Shown: in pieces, positions 5,558-7,455 of the stretch | Position numbering within the stretch: the stretch's first letter is position 1 | How the letters are laid out: each line of letters begins with the position of its first letter | From: JBAYZQ01 sp041672385 | GTDB taxonomy: Bacteria; Spirochaetota; Spirochaetia; Sphaerochaetales; Sphaerochaetaceae | Reading direction: 5' to 3' | Length of the DNA: 7,455 nt | Assembly: GCA_041672385.1 (NCBI GenBank) | Contig: JBAYZQ010000119.1 | Coordinates: 1-7,455 of the forward strand | Notes under the pieces: generated by a model | What the model saw: only the letters and a program-made list of their open reading frames with translations | What the model was told of the DNA's origin: nothing | Database searches by the model: none | Program-made: the position numbers and the translations under genes

Positions 5558-5657
5558 GTTAAATAGATAAAAGCCAATTGTGTTCTTATCCGGTTTTTCC
5601 CGGCGGAAGGTTTACAACCTAAAACGAATTGCTGTACTTATAAAATTTTGGCGAAAT

Positions 5658-5685
5658 AAAAACTCGTTCAAGTAAACGAGTTTTT
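5658..5685 (-). terminator. Bidirectional terminator after the CotH-family gene
   Basis: ACTCGTT (5662-5668) pairs with AACGAGT (5675-5681) around a 6-base loop, with A residues on the left and T residues (to 5686) on the right. On the minus strand it lies about 45 bases beyond the CotH-family stop codon and gives a run of five T residues. On the plus strand it could act as a second stop for the ABC operon. Confidence 0.8.
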
Positions 5686-5729
5686 TGTTGTTTTATGATT
5701 ACAACATATCTAAATCAAAAAATTAAATA

Positions 5730-7082
5730 TTACTGTGCGTTGCTATAAAAATATTCATCCAGCATACAATCCAAACTTGAATTAAGCCACGACTGCAAAT
5801 ATTCAAGTTGACTTTCCCAAGTTTTTAAATTCAAAATCGCTTGAGGATTTGGCCAGACATATTTATTTAAAATATTCCAAACTTCAAAATTAAGTTCATT
5901 ATCATATTTCGCATTTAATTGAGATTCAACAACTTCATCTATTGTATTTTTGATAACAGTTTTGTTATCGTATAAAATCTCTGAAACAAGTTCTTCAAAT
6001 TCTTCATGTGCAAACAATTTTTTGTACCAGCGATTAGCATTTTTTGCATACATTACAGACCAATCGTTAACATCATCCTCGTAATCGCAATTCCCACTGC
6101 TGATATCAAAATCCCACACAGAACCGCATATAAGTTTTCCGCCTGCATCTTTGTACATGTAGAAACTTGAATATCCGACATCGACACAATGCATAAGTTC
6201 GTGAACAATATAGCATTTAGCAAAACTTTCTGTATCTATTAGTTGTTCAATCAGTTCATAATCATTTCCTAATATTGCATTGTAACAATCTGCGATGTAA
6301 CCGCTTATATAATCGATAAAATTGCTATTCCAATCATCGTCCTCAACATCAGGGCTTTTTATTCCGTATGGTTGACCATAAAACGTAAAATAATCTATGC
6401 CTTCAACACCCTCATCAACTGCGCGTGCATCTAATTCAAGCAAGTATCCGGTATCAACATCATCAAGTCCGTCTTGAATATCTATTCGAGTACTGCCAAC
6501 TTCCTGTTGTTCGCAAACAAGATATACCCCTTGGTAGTCATCGTTTAACGTCAAATGCACACATTGTGTTGTTGTTGTGTTTTCAAGCCCAATTGCGGTT
6601 GCTATATTGTAAGCTAACAAATTTCTGCTTAAACTTTTATCGACGTAATTTGCAATTAAAGTCCAAGTCTTTGCTTTACCATTTCCAAATAAATCAATTT
6701 TACTATCAAATTTTAACTTATACGGCTTTTTAGGGAAGTCCCAAGTAGAATTGCCTCTACCTTTAATTTGTGCAGGTTCTTCTGTTAAATCGTATTCTTC
6801 TTCACAATTATTAATGCTAACTGAACATGTCAGATAATCATCTTTTGAGACAATTTCAGCATTATTTTCTGTATTTATAGTTACAAACGGAAAAGTTGGC
6901 TCATTCCCGTCAGATGTCGCCGCTGCACTTGATCTGCTTCCAGACGGCAACGCTGTTCCACTCCCATCAACTGTCGCCACTACACTTTCAGATGGATTAA
7001 CATTATTTTGGGCACAACCAACAAGAATAATTGGAAAAACAAGTAAACAAATTGAAATAAACACAACAATTGTTTTATTCAT
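5730..7082 (-). CDS. CotH kinase family lipoprotein
   Basis: The protein has 450 residues and starts at ATG 7080-7082; AAGGA lies 13 bases upstream, rather far, but no other in-frame start exists nearby. Residues 1-23 are a lipoprotein signal with lipobox LVGC (modified C23). Residues 24-65 form a Ser/Ala/Thr-rich linker, and the rest is a CotH domain. Family motifs are clear: IKGRGNSTW (106-114), KKPYKLKFD (118-126), WTLIANYVDKSLSRN (140-154), YQGVYLVCEQ (183-191), and WDFDISSGN (323-331), whose D324 and D326 fit the acidic metal-binding motif. Bacillus CotH is an atypical kinase that phosphorylates spore-coat proteins; CotH domains also occur on secreted and cellulosome-associated proteins of Clostridia. 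This copy is probably membrane-anchored and faces outward, so its substrate, and its source of ATP if it is a kinase, are unclear. It is transcribed alone from the promoter at 7141-7169 and ends at the terminator at 5658-5685. Confidence 0.93.
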   Translation of the reverse strand: MNKTIVVFISICLLVFPIILVGCAQNNVNPSESVVATVDGSGTALPSGSRSSAAATSDGNEPTFPFVTINTENNAEIVSKDDYLTCSVSINNCEEEYDLTEEPAQIKGRGNSTWDFPKKPYKLKFDSKIDLFGNGKAKTWTLIANYVDKSLSRNLLAYNIATAIGLENTTTTQCVHLTLNDDYQGVYLVCEQQEVGSTRIDIQDGLDDVDTGYLLELDARAVDEGVEGIDYFTFYGQPYGIKSPDVEDDDWNSNFIDYISGYIADCYNAILGNDYELIEQLIDTESFAKCYIVHELMHCVDVGYSSFYMYKDAGGKLICGSVWDFDISSGNCDYEDDVNDWSVMYAKNANRWYKKLFAHEEFEELVSEILYDNKTVIKNTIDEVVESQLNAKYDNELNFEVWNILNKYVWPNPQAILNLKTWESQLEYLQSWLNSSLDCMLDEYFYSNAQ

Positions 7083-7109
7083 ATGCTTTTTGTTATCCTT
7101 TTTGAAAAT

Positions 7110-7137
7110 TTGTTAATTACAAAACCCTTGTTATAAA
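7110..7137 (+). promoter_or_regulatory. Divergent plus-strand promoter with extended -10
   Basis: TTGTTA (7110-7115) and TATAAA (7132-7137) are 16 bases apart, with TG at 7129-7130 giving an extended -10 (TGTTATAAA). Transcription would begin near 7144, inside the minus-strand CotH promoter, so the two would compete. No gene follows before the terminator at 7321-7352. Confidence 0.45.
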
Positions 7138-7140
7138 ACG

Positions 7141-7169
7141 AGAATAACATAAATGTATAAAAATGTCAA
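7141..7169 (-). promoter_or_regulatory. Promoter of the CotH-family lipoprotein gene
   Basis: The minus strand has a perfect -35 TTGACA (complement of 7164-7169), a 17-base spacer and TATTCT (complement of 7141-7146), preceded by TG one base upstream, making an extended -10. The mRNA leader would be about 50 bases. This is the best promoter match in the window. Confidence 0.75.
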
Positions 7170-7268
7170 ATTTTATGCAAAAAGAGAAACAGCACAAGTC
7201 ATTAGACATAATTTATTGCTCATATGTACAAAAAAAGTTTTATGAAAAAACTTAATTAGGCAGCATGT

Positions 7269-7308
7269 TGCATATCGTTTACGATATTGCACAAATCCGC
7301 GCGGATTT
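7269..7308. repeat. Tandem dyads including a perfect 16-base palindrome
   Basis: TGCATATCGT (7269-7278) pairs with ACGATATTGCA (7281-7291), with one T bulged and a 2-base centre. Directly after it, AAATCCGCGCGGATTT (7293-7308) is a perfect palindrome, more G+C-rich than its surroundings. In RNA these would be two adjacent hairpins; in DNA they could be protein-binding sites. Confidence 0.55.
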
Positions 7309-7320
7309 ATTTAATTGTCA

Positions 7321-7352
7321 AAAAGAGCCTTCCTTTGCGGAAAGCTTTTTTT
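7321..7352 (+). terminator. Intrinsic terminator, possibly bidirectional
   Basis: TTCC (7330-7333) pairs with GGAA (7339-7342) around a 5-base loop. After one C-A mismatch the stem continues through GC and A/G-T pairs, followed by seven T residues (7346-7352). The minus strand also ends in a T-run (complement of 7319-7324), so it may work in either direction. No recognised gene in the window uses it. Confidence 0.65.
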
Positions 7353-7367
7353 GATGTGGCGGGAAGC

Positions 7368-7392
7368 AAACCGTTCAAACTGAACTGTTTTT
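7368..7392 (+). terminator. Weak terminator-like hairpin
   Basis: GTTCA (7373-7377) pairs with TGAAC (7381-7385) around a 3-base loop. One mismatch and a few A-T/C-G pairs extend the stem, and five T residues follow (7388-7392). It is short and may be incidental, or a second stop after 7321-7352. Confidence 0.3.
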
Positions 7393-7455
7393 ACAGAATT
7401 GCAACTTAATTATGTCAGTAATTTTAATGTAGATTTAAAAAATAGATAAAAACCT

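Larger units (their letters stand above)
7144..7352 (+). ncRNA. Candidate structured RNA or terminated leader
   Basis: A plus-strand transcript from the promoter at 7110-7137 to the terminator at 7321-7352 would be about 209 bases, without a convincing gene. Its 3' half contains two adjacent hairpins (7269-7308). It could be a small RNA or the leader of a gene beyond the right edge. The main alternative is that the terminator serves a minus-strand gene beyond the edge and no RNA exists. It matches no RNA family that I recognise. Confidence 0.25.
7083..7455. other. Gene-free 373-base region at the right edge
   Basis: No supportable coding region is seen. The region holds the minus-strand promoter of the CotH-family gene, an overlapping divergent plus-strand promoter, a weak A+T hairpin (AAGTTTT 7235-7241 with AAAACTT 7247-7253), two strong tandem dyads (7269-7308), a terminator (7321-7352) and a smaller hairpin with a T-run (7368-7392). 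The last 60 bases are A+T-rich with nothing recognisable. Confidence 0.6.

Noticed and set aside
6425..6733. Plus-strand 102-codon open frame inside the CotH-family gene
   Set aside because: It is an antisense shadow of a conserved CotH domain with no ribosome binding site or recognisable content.

Overview
The window looks like chromosomal DNA from an anaerobic, low-to-medium G+C Firmicute of the Clostridia type. Supporting signs are strong AGGAGG-type ribosome binding sites, many U-tailed intrinsic terminators, sigma-A-like promoters with extended -10 elements, lipobox lipoproteins, an AdhE-type fermentative dehydrogenase and a superoxide reductase. No closer taxonomic placement can be made from the sequence alone.

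Layout. Positions 1-1473 (+) hold the 3' end of an adhE-like gene. It is followed after 10 nt by an aminoglycoside-phosphotransferase/choline-kinase-fold kinase, apparently in the same operon. This block is clearly more G+C-rich than the rest. Positions 1550-2170 (+) are a single-gene unit for a desulfoferrodoxin-type superoxide reductase, with its own promoter and a strong terminator. Positions 2376-3492 (-) encode an unrecognised lipoprotein. Positions 3478-5557 (+) carry a two-gene ABC-2 exporter (ATPase and permease sharing an ATGA overlap). It has a terminator on each side and two candidate promoters upstream. Positions 5658-7169 (-) encode a CotH-kinase-family lipoprotein with a textbook promoter. 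Positions 7110-7455 have no recognisable gene but hold a divergent promoter, tandem hairpins and a terminator.

How the genes may work together. AdhE (NADH recycling to ethanol) and superoxide reductase (oxygen defence) fit an obligate anaerobe. The kinase may be a metabolite or antibiotic kinase riding with adhE. The ABC exporter and the two surface lipoproteins form an envelope-facing neighbourhood, but their opposite strands and separate terminators argue against one operon.

The most interesting unexplained parts are noncoding. One is a promoter-dyad-terminator module at 3478-3651 upstream of the ABC operon, which could be a small RNA or an attenuated leader. A second, similar module at 7110-7352 has tandem hairpins. 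The superoxide reductase also has an unusually cysteine-rich N-terminus. No CRISPR array, tRNA, rRNA, transposase or attachment site was seen.
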